NCBI GenBank assembly: GCA_913062815.1
Contig: CAJXWZ010000001.1
Span: forward strand, 270,630-334,629
Source of the DNA: an uncultured Colwellia sp.
GTDB taxonomy: Bacteria > Pseudomonadota > Gammaproteobacteria > Enterobacterales > Alteromonadaceae
DNA length: 64,000 bases
Direction of reading: 5' to 3'
Shown one piece after another: positions 52,798 through 64,000 of this stretch. The notes under the pieces were generated by a model. The model worked only from the letters and a program-made list of their open reading frames with translations, did no database searches and was not told the DNA's origin. Both the position numbers and the translations under genes were made by a program. Within the stretch, counting starts at the first letter, position 1; each line of letters starts with the position of its first letter.

Positions 52798-53721
52798 ATG
52801 TCCACATCAATGCCTGATATTGCTAACCATACCACAGCCCAAACAGAGGGAACACTTGACTGGGTTGGCATGAGTAATATTGAAATGCCAATAATCATCG
52901 CCTCCAAAGGTGAAAGTGAGCGTATGGTTTCAGCTCACATAGATGCTTTTGTCAATTTAAAAGAAGCACAAGCTAAAGGCATTCATATGTCACGCCTTTA
53001 CTTACAGTTAGATGAATTATCTACGAGTAACGTGCTCAACTATCACAGCTTAGTTACTTTACTTGATGGTTTTATTAGCAGCCACAGTGATTTGAGTGAT
53101 CAGGCCAAAGTTATTTTTCACTTTGAATATCACTTACGTAGAAAGTCATTAATTAGTGGTAAGGAGGGCTGGAAAGCCTATCCAATAACCTTAACAGGTC
53201 ATTTTAATCAAGGTAAACTTGCTATAGAACTGGCTATTGATGTGCGTTATTCATCAACCTGCCCATGCTCAGCTGCATTAGCAAGACAATTAATTCAAAA
53301 AGCATTTCAGCAGAAATTTTCTGAAAAAGAACTTGATTTGCATACGGTACATGAATGGCTAGGTACCACCGAAGGAATAGTGGCAACACCACATTCACAA
53401 CGTTCCGTAGCCGAGATTAAAGTAAAACTTAATAATAGTGTTAGCGATTTTCCTATAACTGATTTAGTTGATTTAATTGAAAATTCGTTGCAAACGCCAG
53501 TTCAAGCCGCGGTTAAACGTGAAGATGAGCAGGAATTTGCTCGCTTAAATGGTCAGAATTTAATGTTCTGTGAAGATGCTGCTCGTCGCTTGCAATACAG
53601 TATGAATAAATCGACTGACTTTGATGATTTTTGGCTAAAAATAAATCATCTTGAATCATTGCATGCTCATGATGCGGTAAGTATTACCACTAAAGGTATC
53701 GTTGGCGGATATCAACCCTAA
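52798..53721 (+). CDS. folE2: GTP cyclohydrolase FolE2 (type IB)
   Basis: A 307-residue GCYH-IB enzyme. Family motifs include Cys155 in [12 protein letters not shown], the TPHSQRS motif near 199, [10 protein letters not shown] and the ending [13 protein letters not shown]. It converts GTP to dihydroneopterin triphosphate, first step of folate synthesis. Unlike zinc-dependent FolE it can use other metals, and in many bacteria it is induced by zinc shortage, but I see no convincing Zur box here. The ATG at 52798 has GGAG upstream. A terminator follows. Confidence 0.93.
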   Translation: MSTSMPDIANHTTAQTEGTLDWVGMSNIEMPIIIASKGESERMVSAHIDAFVNLKEAQAKGIHMSRLYLQLDELSTSNVLNYHSLVTLLDGFISSHSDLSDQAKVIFHFEYHLRRKSLISGKEGWKAYPITLTGHFNQGKLAIELAIDVRYSSTCPCSAALARQLIQKAFQQKFSEKELDLHTVHEWLGTTEGIVATPHSQRSVAEIKVKLNNSVSDFPITDLVDLIENSLQTPVQAAVKREDEQEFARLNGQNLMFCEDAARRLQYSMNKSTDFDDFWLKINHLESLHAHDAVSITTKGIVGGYQP

Positions 53722-53764
53722 TAGCACAAGACAAATTACCTGCATCAAGTAGAAAGTAGACACC

Positions 53765-53796
53765 GGGTACTCGCTTTACAGTGGGTACCCTTTTTT
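53765..53796 (+). terminator. Intrinsic terminator after folE2
   Basis: GGGTACTCGC (53765-53774) pairs with GTGGGTACCC (53781-53790), including two G-T pairs, around a six-base loop, and six T residues follow. It begins 44 bases after the folE2 stop. Confidence 0.9.
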
Positions 53797-54182
53797 AGTT
53801 TTCTCAAAAAAATCAATCTTTTGCGAATCTTGTGCATATAAAGTGAATAAACACAAAAGATTTCAAATACATATAACACAGAATAAAATGTAATAAACTT
53901 TCACAAAGTGGAATTTCCATCTAGTAGACCTGCAAGCCAAAAAATACAAACAAACTATAAAACAAAGAGATAGGGTTTTGTTAACGATAACTTCACCTAT
54001 TCAAGCACATAAAACATGTAAAAAACTTACGAGCAAATACTCTATTCTTATTGACGTTTCACCTTATAATTAGTAATCTACAAAATCCCTCTCGGTCAAA
54101 AAACGGGATAGTTATGCATTTTTTTCATCCCTTTATTCTTTTTTGTTCTGTAACCGAGTGGCTTTTTTTTTAGGAGAGAGTA
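53797..54182 (+). other. Leader and promoter region of gltB, potentially structured
   Basis: The 386 bases before gltB hold no plausible gene. The last 100 contain alternative pairings: ATCCC (54085-54089) or ATCCC (54127-54131) can each pair with the single GGGAT (54105-54109). An outer pair CTCGGT (54091-54096) with ACCGAG (54153-54158) encloses the second option. A nine-T run follows and then AGGAGA before the ATG. Mutually exclusive hairpins before a T-run suggest attenuation, but stems are short. Confidence 0.45.
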
Positions 54183-57100
54183 ATGCAGCTTTATGATCAT
54201 AGCGTTCAACGCGAAAATTGTGGTTTTGGTTTAATAGCCCATCAACAAGGCGAAACAAGCCATAAACTAATTAAGACCGCTATTTCAGCCCTTGATCGCA
54301 TGCAACATCGGGGTGGTATTGCTGCTGATGGCAAAACAGGTGACGGTTGCGGCTTATTGTTGCAAAAGCCAGATAGCTTTTTCCGAGCTGTTGCTGAAGA
54401 TAATGGCTGGAAACTAGGTAAAAAATATGCAGTTGGCATGATCTTTTTAAATCCTGACCCTGTTGTTGCTGAGCTATCTAAAAGAATACTTGAAGAAGAG
54501 TTTGCTAATGAAAGTCTAACTCTGGTGGGCTGGCGCACAGTACCGACGGACACTTCTGTTTTGGGTGACGCGGCTTTAAACAATATGCCCACTATCGAAC
54601 AAGTCTTTGTTGACGCTCCTCCAGGCTGGCGTAACCGTGATTTAGAACGCCGTTTGTATATGGCACGTCGTCGTGCAGAAAAGCGTATTACGGATGATGT
54701 CTTTTATGTAGCGAGTTTGTCATGTTTGGTTACTATCTATAAAGGCTTAATGATGCCAATAGATTTGCCGAACTTTTATTTAGATTTAGCTGATATTAGA
54801 ATGAAAAGTGCAATTTGTGTATTCCATCAACGCTTTTCTACTAATACATCACCACAATGGTATTTAGCTCAACCATTTCGTTATCTAGCTCATAACGGTG
54901 AAATCAACACCATTAATGGCAATCGCCAATGGTCTCGTGCTCGTACCTATCGTTTTAAATCACCTTTATTGCCTGATTTACAAGATGCAGCACCTTTTAT
55001 TGGTCAAACGGGTTCAGATTCTTCTTCACTAGACAATATGCTGGAACTTTTCCTTGCCGGTGGCATGGATTTGTATCGTGCTATGCGTTTATTGATGCCT
55101 CCTGCGTGGCAAAATAGCACGCTAATGGATGATGAGTTACGCGCATTTTACGAATTTAACTCTATGCATATGGAGCCATGGGATGGACCTGCTGGCGTGG
55201 TAATGACCAATGGTCGTCATGTAGCCTGTAACTTAGACAGAAATGGCTTACGTCCGGCTCGCTATGTTATTACTCGAAATGGCTTTATTACTTTAGCTTC
55301 AGAAGTGGGTATTTGGGATTACGGCGAGGATGAAGTGGTAGAAAAAGGTCGTGTTGGTCCAGGTGAAATGCTGGCCCTTGATACTTATACAGGGAAACTA
55401 TTTAACTCTAGCGATATCGATAATGACTTAAAAGAACGCCATCCTTATCGTGAGTGGTTAGATAAAAATATTCGACGCTTAATTCCTTTTGATGAGCTCG
55501 AGGCTAATCAAATTGGACAACGTGTTTTTACTGATGCCGAAATGAATCAGTACCATAAAATGTTTAATTACAGTTATGAAGAAATTCAACAAGTAATCAA
55601 AACATTGGCAGAAAATGGCCAAGAAGCAACTGGCTCTATGGGTGATGATACCCCCATGGCAGTGCTATCAAGTCAACCACGAACTTTATATGATTATTTC
55701 CGTCAACAATTTGCCCAAGTGACCAACCCACCAATAGATCCGTTACGTGAGCGTTATGTCATGTCACTTGGCACTTGTATTGGCCGTGAGCACAATGTAT
55801 TCAACGAAACCTCAGGTCATGCTGATCGCATGTTATTCTCTACGCCAGTGCTTATGTATACTGGCCTGAAGCAATTACGCGAATTAGATCCTGAGCATTA
55901 TCGTTCTGACACCTTAACGCTAACCTACGATAGCGATGAAGGCCTAGAAGCGGCAATTATACGTCTATGTGATGAGGCAGAAGACCTAGTAAGCAACAAG
56001 AGTACCGTTATTTTAGTGCTCTCTGATAGACAAATTCATAAGGGATTACTCGTTATTCCTGCAGCTATGGCTGTTGGTGCAGTGCAAAAACGTTTAGTTG
56101 ATAAGCAACTTCGTTGTGACTCTAATATTATTGTTGAAACCGCTTCCGTTCGTGATTCACATCAATATGCGGTATTGCTTGGTTTAGGTGCAACCGCAAT
56201 CTATCCTTATTTAGCTTTCGAAACCATCGAGCAATTAGTTGAACAAGGTCAAATCAATATAAGCGCTCGCGATGCGGTCGTAAACTATAGAGAAGGAATA
56301 AACAAAGGCTTATTGAAAATACTCTCTAAAATGGGTATCTCTACTATCGCTAGTTACCGCTGTGCCGGTTTATTTGAAGTGATCGGCCTCAATGACAATA
56401 TTATGCAATTATGCTTTAACGATTTACCTAGCCGCATACAAGGTGCTGACTTTAGCGATATTGAACAAGATGGCATTAACTTAGCCCGTAAAGCCTTTTT
56501 GCCTCACCAGAAAATGAAACATGGCGGCTTATTGAAATACGTTCACGGCGAAGAATACCATGCCTTTAACCCTGATGTTGTCAATTACTTACAACGTGCA
56601 GTTCAAAGTGGCAGCTACGATGATTACCGCAAGTACGCAGACGAAGTAAATAATCGCCCGGCAGCCATGTTGCGTGATTTACTCGCGTTGAAAGATGATT
56701 GTGATCCTATTGATATCTCAGCGGTAGAAAATGATAGTGCCATGTATAAACGCTTTGACTCTGCAGCAATGTCTATTGGTGCACTTAGCCCAGAAGCTCA
56801 TGAAGCCTTAGCAATAGCAATGAACCGTTTAGGTGGTAGCTCAAATTCCGGTGAAGGTGGCGAAGATGAACGACGCTTTGGCACGGTGAAAAACTCTCGC
56901 ATCAAGCAAATTGCTTCGGGCCGTTTTGGGGTAACGCCGCATTACTTAGTGAATGCCGACGTATTACAAATTAAAGTAGCGCAAGGTGCAAAACCAGGAG
57001 AAGGTGGACAGTTACCTGGAGACAAAGTATCGCCACTTATTGCAAAGTTACGTTACTCTGTGCCTGGTGTTACCTTGATTTCACCACCGCCACACCATGA

Positions 57101-58643
57101 TATTTATTCTATTGAAGATTTAGCCCAACTTATCTTCGATTTAAAACAAGTTAACCCAAGAGCGGTAATTTCGGTGAAATTAGTCTCTGGCCCTGGTGTT
57201 GGTACTATCGCAGCAGGTGTAGCGAAAGCATACGCTGATTTCATCACTATTTCGGGATATGACGGCGGTACAGCAGCCAGTCCACTGACTTCGGTAAAAT
57301 ATGCCGGCTGTCCATGGGAAATTGGCCTAGCCGAAGCACATCAAGCACTGGTCGACAATGGTTTACGTCACAAAGTACGTTTGCAAGTGGATGGCGGTTT
57401 AAAAACTGGTGTTGATATTGTTAAAGCCGCTATTTTAGGCGCAGAAAGCTTTGGTTTTGGCACTGCTCCTATGGTGGCGTTAGGTTGTAAATTCTTACGA
57501 ATTTGTCATTTAAACAACTGTGCCACTGGCGTAGCAACTCAGGACCAAGTGCTACGAGATGAATTTTTTAAAGGCTTGCCAGACCAAGTGATGAATTACT
57601 TTAAATTCATCGCTCATGATGTACGTGAAATATTGGCTCGTTTAGGTGTTGCTAACTTGACTGACATCATAGGCCGTGTTGATTTGTTAACTCAAATTGC
57701 TGGCATTAGTGCTAAACAGCAAAAATTAGATCTATCGCCAATTATCGCACCTGTGGTTGCAGCAGCTAACACTGCACTGCATCAAACAGAGGGAAACAGC
57801 CCTTTTGATAAAGGTATATTAAACCAACAAATGTTGGCGGCAGCACAGGAAAACGTTGCGCATAGTAACGGTGGTGAATTTAGATTTGCCATTAAAAATA
57901 CCGATCGCTCTGTTGGTGCCACACTATCAGGTGAAATAGCTCGTCAGCATGGCGATCAAGGTATGTCTACTAAGCCTATTACGATGCACTTATCGGGTAC
58001 CGCTGGACAGAGTTTTGGTGTGTGGAATGCCGGTGGTTTACATTTACTATTGACTGGCGATGCTAACGATTATGTTGGGAAAGGTATGACCGGTGGTAAA
58101 CTCACCATTAAATCACCTAAGGGTGTCGATTATTTAAGTCATAAAACGCCAATTATGGGTAACACTTGTCTATACGGTGCTACCGGCGGTAAATTATATG
58201 CCAGTGGCCGAGCCGGCGAACGCTTTGCGGTACGTAACTCGGGTTGCCATGCCGTTGTTGAAGGTACCGGTGACCATGCTTGTGAGTATATGACTGGCGG
58301 CATAGTTACTGTGTTAGGTGATATTGGCGTGAACTTTGGCGCAGGTATGACCGGTGGCTTTGCCTATGTATTAGATGAAGCTGGTGATTTAGATATACGT
58401 TTAAATACTGAGTCCATTGAGATGTTAGCCGTTGACGACTTTGCCATACACCAAGAACATTTACGTGGCATCATCAATCATCATTTTGAAGAAACAGGTA
58501 GCTTACGCGCCCAAGAGATATTGCAAAATTTTGATACCTTTGCGCCATTATTTAAATTAATTAAGCCAACAGCCACTGATGTTAAAACCTTATTAGGTCA
58601 TCGTAGTCGTTCCTCTGCAGAACTTCGCGTTCTGATTAACTAA
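54183..58643 (+). CDS. gltB: Glutamate synthase (NADPH) large subunit
   Basis: A 1486-residue GOGAT alpha subunit. The N-terminal glutaminase has Cys13 as nucleophile, exposed after removal of the first 12 residues ([12 protein letters not shown]). The synthase domain (about 800-1200) carries the FMN site and the [3Fe-4S] cysteines Cys1102, Cys1108 and Cys1113. The C-terminal GXGXG beta-helix holds repeats such as [14 protein letters not shown] and [10 protein letters not shown]. With GltD it makes two glutamates from glutamine and 2-oxoglutarate in the cytoplasm. The ATG at 54183 follows AGGAGAGAG. It precedes gltD by 32 bases. Confidence 0.96.
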   Translation: MQLYDHSVQRENCGFGLIAHQQGETSHKLIKTAISALDRMQHRGGIAADGKTGDGCGLLLQKPDSFFRAVAEDNGWKLGKKYAVGMIFLNPDPVVAELSKRILEEEFANESLTLVGWRTVPTDTSVLGDAALNNMPTIEQVFVDAPPGWRNRDLERRLYMARRRAEKRITDDVFYVASLSCLVTIYKGLMMPIDLPNFYLDLADIRMKSAICVFHQRFSTNTSPQWYLAQPFRYLAHNGEINTINGNRQWSRARTYRFKSPLLPDLQDAAPFIGQTGSDSSSLDNMLELFLAGGMDLYRAMRLLMPPAWQNSTLMDDELRAFYEFNSMHMEPWDGPAGVVMTNGRHVACNLDRNGLRPARYVITRNGFITLASEVGIWDYGEDEVVEKGRVGPGEMLALDTYTGKLFNSSDIDNDLKERHPYREWLDKNIRRLIPFDELEANQIGQRVFTDAEMNQYHKMFNYSYEEIQQVIKTLAENGQEATGSMGDDTPMAVLSSQPRTLYDYFRQQFAQVTNPPIDPLRERYVMSLGTCIGREHNVFNETSGHADRMLFSTPVLMYTGLKQLRELDPEHYRSDTLTLTYDSDEGLEAAIIRLCDEAEDLVSNKSTVILVLSDRQIHKGLLVIPAAMAVGAVQKRLVDKQLRCDSNIIVETASVRDSHQYAVLLGLGATAIYPYLAFETIEQLVEQGQINISARDAVVNYREGINKGLLKILSKMGISTIASYRCAGLFEVIGLNDNIMQLCFNDLPSRIQGADFSDIEQDGINLARKAFLPHQKMKHGGLLKYVHGEEYHAFNPDVVNYLQRAVQSGSYDDYRKYADEVNNRPAAMLRDLLALKDDCDPIDISAVENDSAMYKRFDSAAMSIGALSPEAHEALAIAMNRLGGSSNSGEGGEDERRFGTVKNSRIKQIASGRFGVTPHYLVNADVLQIKVAQGAKPGEGGQLPGDKVSPLIAKLRYSVPGVTLISPPPHHDIYSIEDLAQLIFDLKQVNPRAVISVKLVSGPGVGTIAAGVAKAYADFITISGYDGGTAASPLTSVKYAGCPWEIGLAEAHQALVDNGLRHKVRLQVDGGLKTGVDIVKAAILGAESFGFGTAPMVALGCKFLRICHLNNCATGVATQDQVLRDEFFKGLPDQVMNYFKFIAHDVREILARLGVANLTDIIGRVDLLTQIAGISAKQQKLDLSPIIAPVVAAANTALHQTEGNSPFDKGILNQQMLAAAQENVAHSNGGEFRFAIKNTDRSVGATLSGEIARQHGDQGMSTKPITMHLSGTAGQSFGVWNAGGLHLLLTGDANDYVGKGMTGGKLTIKSPKGVDYLSHKTPIMGNTCLYGATGGKLYASGRAGERFAVRNSGCHAVVEGTGDHACEYMTGGIVTVLGDIGVNFGAGMTGGFAYVLDEAGDLDIRLNTESIEMLAVDDFAIHQEHLRGIINHHFEETGSLRAQEILQNFDTFAPLFKLIKPTATDVKTLLGHRSRSSAELRVLIN

Positions 58644-58663
58644 TAGTAAGCGAACGCGAATAG

Positions 58664-60112
<1,449 letters not shown>

Positions 60113-60149
60113 GCCCATTTCTTGAGATAATATTCACTTTGTCCTTAAT

Positions 60150-60174
60150 AAAAAGCAGCTTAGGCTGCTTTTTT
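60150..60174. terminator. Bidirectional intrinsic terminator between gltD and the antiporter gene
   Basis: A short A-run, GCAGC (60155-60159), loop TTAG, GCTGC (60164-60168) and six T residues. The A and T runs flank the stem on both sides, so it can stop transcription from gltD and from the convergent antiporter gene. The core is identical to the terminator at 12125-12151. Confidence 0.9.
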
Positions 60175-60224
60175 GTTTCTGACTTTTTTTGTTGCTAACA
60201 AGTGACGTTATCGGTAGCACTAAG

Positions 60225-61775
60225 CTACGCAAAAAACACTACGGTAAACGTCCACAATATTGCCGCTAAACTTGCTGCATAAGTCGCAGGCACAATTTGT
60301 GATTTAACATGATCCATCATGTCGCATCCCGTGGTCATCGCGCTCAGTATAGTCGTGTCCGAAATAGGTGAACACTGATCGCCATAAACACTGCCATTTA
60401 AAACAGTAGCAAAACACACCATCATAAATAACTCAGGATTTGCCATACCAGCGCTTTGAGCAATTGCCCAAGCTAGTGGCATAGCTAATGGAAAAGCAAT
60501 GGCAAAAGTGCCCCAACTAGTGCCTGTTGAAAAAGCAATAAGCATGGACATCAATTGTAAAATAACGGGTAAGAGCCAATAAGGTAATTGTTCTGAAAGC
60601 AATGAGACTAAATATAGCCCACCACCTATTTGTTTACTAATAGCGCCTATGGTTACCGCTAACACCAAAATCACCGATGCCTGCACTACCCCTTTTAAGC
60701 CGTTACCAAAACCATCAACAACATGACTAAGTGACATACCTTTAACTAAAGCAATAAAGGCGCTAAGTAATAATGCTGCGCCAAATGCCCAATTAATTTT
60801 CGGCGACCCCAAAAAGACGAAAGTCAGTACTGCAATTAAAATTAACAAGACTAAAGGTAAAATAAATTCAAGCACATGCGCCTGATAACCTTTAGGTACA
60901 TCACTGGCCTGCAACTCTTTTGCACTAAGCGGTTTAGCACCAACCGCATCTAGTTCTCCTGTTGCTATCGCTCTATGATGTGCATCTCTAATACGTTTTC
61001 CAGAGAATTTAGTAATGTTTAGACTTAATAGTAAGGTACCAATAACGGCAATAATGCCATAAAAACTAAAAGGTACCGCAGCGAAGAAAAACGCTAGTCT
61101 ATCGGCTTCAGTCGCTAAAAAAGCAACACCCGGTACAAAGAGCAAAGCTTGAACGTATGCTGGCCATGCATTAAAAGCAATGACAATTGCAATAGGAGAG
61201 GCAGTTGAGTCAACGATATAGCTCATTTCTTCATGGCTAATACCCGCTTTATCAGCTAAAGGTCGAACTGTGGTACCAACAAGCACAGTACTCATAGTAC
61301 CGCCTTGAAAGAAAAGAATGCCTAAAAACCAAGTCACTAACTTAGCAGAGCGTTGACCACGAACGAAATGTTCGGTCATAAAGGTGGCAAACGCTTGCGC
61401 CGCGCCCGTTTTTGACCAAATGCCTAACAAGCCACCAAGCAACCAAAGGTACAGCAATAACAAGCCTGCAGTTCCTTTCTGAGCCATGGCTGGGATCAAT
61501 ATTTGATCGGTAAGATCATATTGGCCCATCATAAATGCACCAACCGCAATACCACTTAATAATGCCGTTAATGGCTCACGCGTTAGCCAGGCTAAAAAGA
61601 TGGTAATAAACGCGGGCAGCAATGACCACAAGCCATAATGGTAAGCAGCGTTTACTTCAATAGGTTCAACAAAATAATTGACAAATAAAGCAGAGCAGAT
61701 ACCAAAAACCAATACCGCTAAAGCGAGTATATTACTATTGTAATTTTTTTTATTTACGATAAAACTAAACGGCAT
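60225..61775 (-). CDS. NhaC-type Na+/H+ antiporter family protein
   Basis: A 516-residue inner-membrane transporter with eleven to twelve hydrophobic helices. The family region [20 protein letters not shown] near 465 and [19 protein letters not shown] near 425 match the NhaC/IT superfamily. It probably exchanges sodium for protons, which suits a marine organism, but members also move malate, lactate or amino acids. The ATG at 61775 lies inside the end of folA (11-base overlap), so translation may be coupled. It converges with gltD. Confidence 0.85.
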   Translation of the reverse strand: MPFSFIVNKKNYNSNILALAVLVFGICSALFVNYFVEPIEVNAAYHYGLWSLLPAFITIFLAWLTREPLTALLSGIAVGAFMMGQYDLTDQILIPAMAQKGTAGLLLLYLWLLGGLLGIWSKTGAAQAFATFMTEHFVRGQRSAKLVTWFLGILFFQGGTMSTVLVGTTVRPLADKAGISHEEMSYIVDSTASPIAIVIAFNAWPAYVQALLFVPGVAFLATEADRLAFFFAAVPFSFYGIIAVIGTLLLSLNITKFSGKRIRDAHHRAIATGELDAVGAKPLSAKELQASDVPKGYQAHVLEFILPLVLLILIAVLTFVFLGSPKINWAFGAALLLSAFIALVKGMSLSHVVDGFGNGLKGVVQASVILVLAVTIGAISKQIGGGLYLVSLLSEQLPYWLLPVILQLMSMLIAFSTGTSWGTFAIAFPLAMPLAWAIAQSAGMANPELFMMVCFATVLNGSVYGDQCSPISDTTILSAMTTGCDMMDHVKSQIVPATYAASLAAILWTFTVVFFA

Positions 61776-62265
61776 TGGCTACTCGTTGATAAACACAGAA
61801 ATCCAAATCATAGACATTTTTATCATCACAAGGACGTAATTCACTGGTCAATTTTTCCCAACTACCATCATCATAACAAGGAAATTGGGTATCCCCCTCA
61901 ATAGACGCTTTGATATGGGTAATATATAAACGAGTCGATGCAGGCAAGCAATGTTTATAGATAGCGCCACCGCCTATGACCATAATTTCCTCAACACCAT
62001 CAACTAAAGCAAGCGCTTCTTTTATTGAAGTAACGGTATCGATACCATCAGCCGAGTAATTTTCGTCACGAGAAATTACAATATTTCGACGACCAGGTAA
62101 GGGTCTACCAATCGATTCATAGGTTTTTCTGCCCATGATGATAGGCTTTCCTAAAGTCACCTTTTTAAAATAAGCTAAATCAGCAGGTAAATGCCACGGC
62201 ATGTCGTTATCTTTACCAATAATATTATTATCGGCTGTAGCAACTATCATTGAGAGTCTGGTCAT
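61765..62265 (-). CDS. folA: Dihydrofolate reductase
   Basis: A 166-residue DHFR. The start [20 protein letters not shown] is the first strand and Met20-like loop, [15 protein letters not shown] holds the substrate-binding acidic residue (Asp27 equivalent), [19 protein letters not shown] contacts NADPH and VIGGGAIY is the conserved glycine pair. It reduces dihydrofolate to tetrahydrofolate. The gene follows a terminator after obg, so it has its own promoter, and it overlaps the antiporter gene. Confidence 0.95.
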   Translation of the reverse strand: MTRLSMIVATADNNIIGKDNDMPWHLPADLAYFKKVTLGKPIIMGRKTYESIGRPLPGRRNIVISRDENYSADGIDTVTSIKEALALVDGVEEIMVIGGGAIYKHCLPASTRLYITHIKASIEGDTQFPCYDDGSWEKLTSELRPCDDKNVYDLDFCVYQRVANAV

Positions 62266-62295
62266 ATAAATCCTAAGTCAATTTATAAAAGGCAT

Positions 62296-62345
62296 AAAAA
62301 AAGAGTAATGATTTTTACCTTGTATGATAGTAAATCATTACTCTT
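62296..62345 (-). terminator. Intrinsic terminator after obg
   Basis: AAGAGTAATGATTT (62301-62314) and AAATCATTACTCTT (62332-62345) are exact 14-bp arms around a 17-base loop. On the minus strand the stem is followed by a T-run of seven (62296-62302, overlapping the stem base). It lies 28 bases past the obg stop. Confidence 0.9.
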
Positions 62346-62373
62346 GTGTCGATATGCTCAATGCGTGTGAGAA

Positions 62374-63549
<1,176 letters not shown>

Positions 63550-63634
63550 CTAAATTTTAGTGGTTTATATATTGCTAGTATAAACGATTTTCTGGTTATA
63601 CAAAATCGTCATCTCAACAAGATAAAAAATAATC

Positions 63635-63665
63635 AAAAAAAAACCCCGCATGATGCGAGGTTTTT
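63635..63665 (-). terminator. Intrinsic terminator after rpmA
   Basis: On the minus strand AAAACCTCGCA, loop TCA and TGCGGGG form a seven-pair G+C-rich stem (one G-T pair), followed by a run of nine T residues. It is 17 bases past the rpmA stop and upstream of obg, so obg must be read through or have its own promoter. Confidence 0.9.
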
Positions 63666-63682
63666 AGAAAATCTAGTTAAGA

Positions 63683-63940
63683 TTAATCAGCAATAATGCT
63701 AACAAACTTACGATTTTTTGGACCTTTAACATCAAACTGAACTTTACCGTCAGCTAATGCGAACAACGTATGATCTTTGCCGATACCCATGTTGCTACCA
63801 GCGTGGAAACGAGTACCACGTTGACGAACAATAATGTTACCTGCTAATACTGATTCTCCACCGAAACGCTTAACACCTAAACGTTTTGCTTCTGAATCAC
63901 GACCATTTCGTGTACTACCTGCAGCTTTCTTATGTGCCAT
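63683..63940 (-). CDS. rpmA: 50S ribosomal protein L27
   Basis: An 85-residue protein with the full L27 signature: [20 protein letters not shown] at the start, then [20 protein letters not shown] and [21 protein letters not shown]27 reaches the peptidyl-transferase centre of the 50S subunit. The ATG at 63940 follows an AGGAGC site. It lies 16 bases after rplU. Confidence 0.98.
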   Translation of the reverse strand: MAHKKAAGSTRNGRDSEAKRLGVKRFGGESVLAGNIIVRQRGTRFHAGSNMGIGKDHTLFALADGKVQFDVKGPKNRKFVSIIAD

Positions 63941-63956
63941 GTCAAAATGCTCCTAA

Positions 63957-64000
63957 TTAGCCGTTAATACCAGTAATTTTCACTTCAGTGAACCATTGAC
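63957..64000 (-). CDS. rplU: 50S ribosomal protein L21, C-terminal end (partial)
   Basis: The last 14 codons on the minus strand read QWFTEVKITGING and a TAA at 63957-63959. This fits the L21 C-terminus, and the gene is directly before rpmA as in nearly all bacteria. The rest lies outside the window. Confidence 0.88.
   Translation of the reverse strand, partial: QWFTEVKITGING

Noticed and set aside
54049..54072. A sigma-70 promoter TTGACG...TATAAT before gltB
   Set aside because: The two hexamers are separated by only about 8 bases, far from the 16-18 needed, so they cannot form one promoter.

Overview
The window looks like chromosomal DNA of a marine gammaproteobacterium of the Alteromonadales, most like Colwellia or a close relative. 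This rests on the AT-rich composition, the run of large TonB-dependent receptors, an ArcA plus stand-alone Hpt protein of the Shewanella/Colwellia type, FolE2, and the rplU-rpmA-obg order. The genus is inferred from protein character only. No rRNA, tRNA, insertion sequence, prophage or CRISPR array was seen, and all genes look intact except the two cut by the window edges.

Layout. 1-1.8 kb: a lipoprotein with BACON-like repeats, cut by the left edge. 2.4-6.1 kb: two convergent gene pairs (SDR and amidohydrolase; acid-sugar dehydratase and class II aldolase) that look like a non-phosphorylative sugar-acid pathway. 6.2-13.1 kb: an NRDE protein, DUF4389, a ThrE-type exporter with a TetR regulator, a PepO-type M13 peptidase and a periplasmic binding-like protein. 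13.1-14.4 kb: an iron-storage module with a perfect Fur box, bfd, and two bacterioferritin genes whose heme and ferroxidase ligands are split between the subunits. 14.6-20.2 kb: a cobalamin salvage locus, riboswitch-btuD-btuC-cobO-btuF-riboswitch-btuB.

20.2-29.8 kb: a membrane-anchored Shelph-type phosphatase, a 1012-residue TonB receptor, a divergent ToxR-like regulator with a TolB-like propeller, a lipoprotein and a reprolysin-like metalloprotease. 29.9-34.4 kb: an RND pump with its adaptor. 34.7-38.3 kb: TerB, a CvfB-like S1 protein and a TonB receptor. 38.6-42.2 kb: a ZnuD-like histidine-rich receptor behind a small exported CxxC protein with a Zur-like box. 42.2-46.7 kb: dapA-dapD-lysA plus an aspartoacylase-like gene, behind a lysine riboswitch.

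46.8-53.7 kb: rsmC, a sensor kinase, arcA facing hptA, a chemotaxis receptor and folE2. 54.2-60.1 kb: gltB-gltD with a potentially structured leader. 60.2-64 kb: nhaC-type antiporter, folA, obg, rpmA and the end of rplU.

The strongest regulatory observations are three riboswitches (two cobalamin, one lysine), Fur, Zur and ArcA-like sites, and many intrinsic terminators, one of them lying inside the coding region of a convergent gene.
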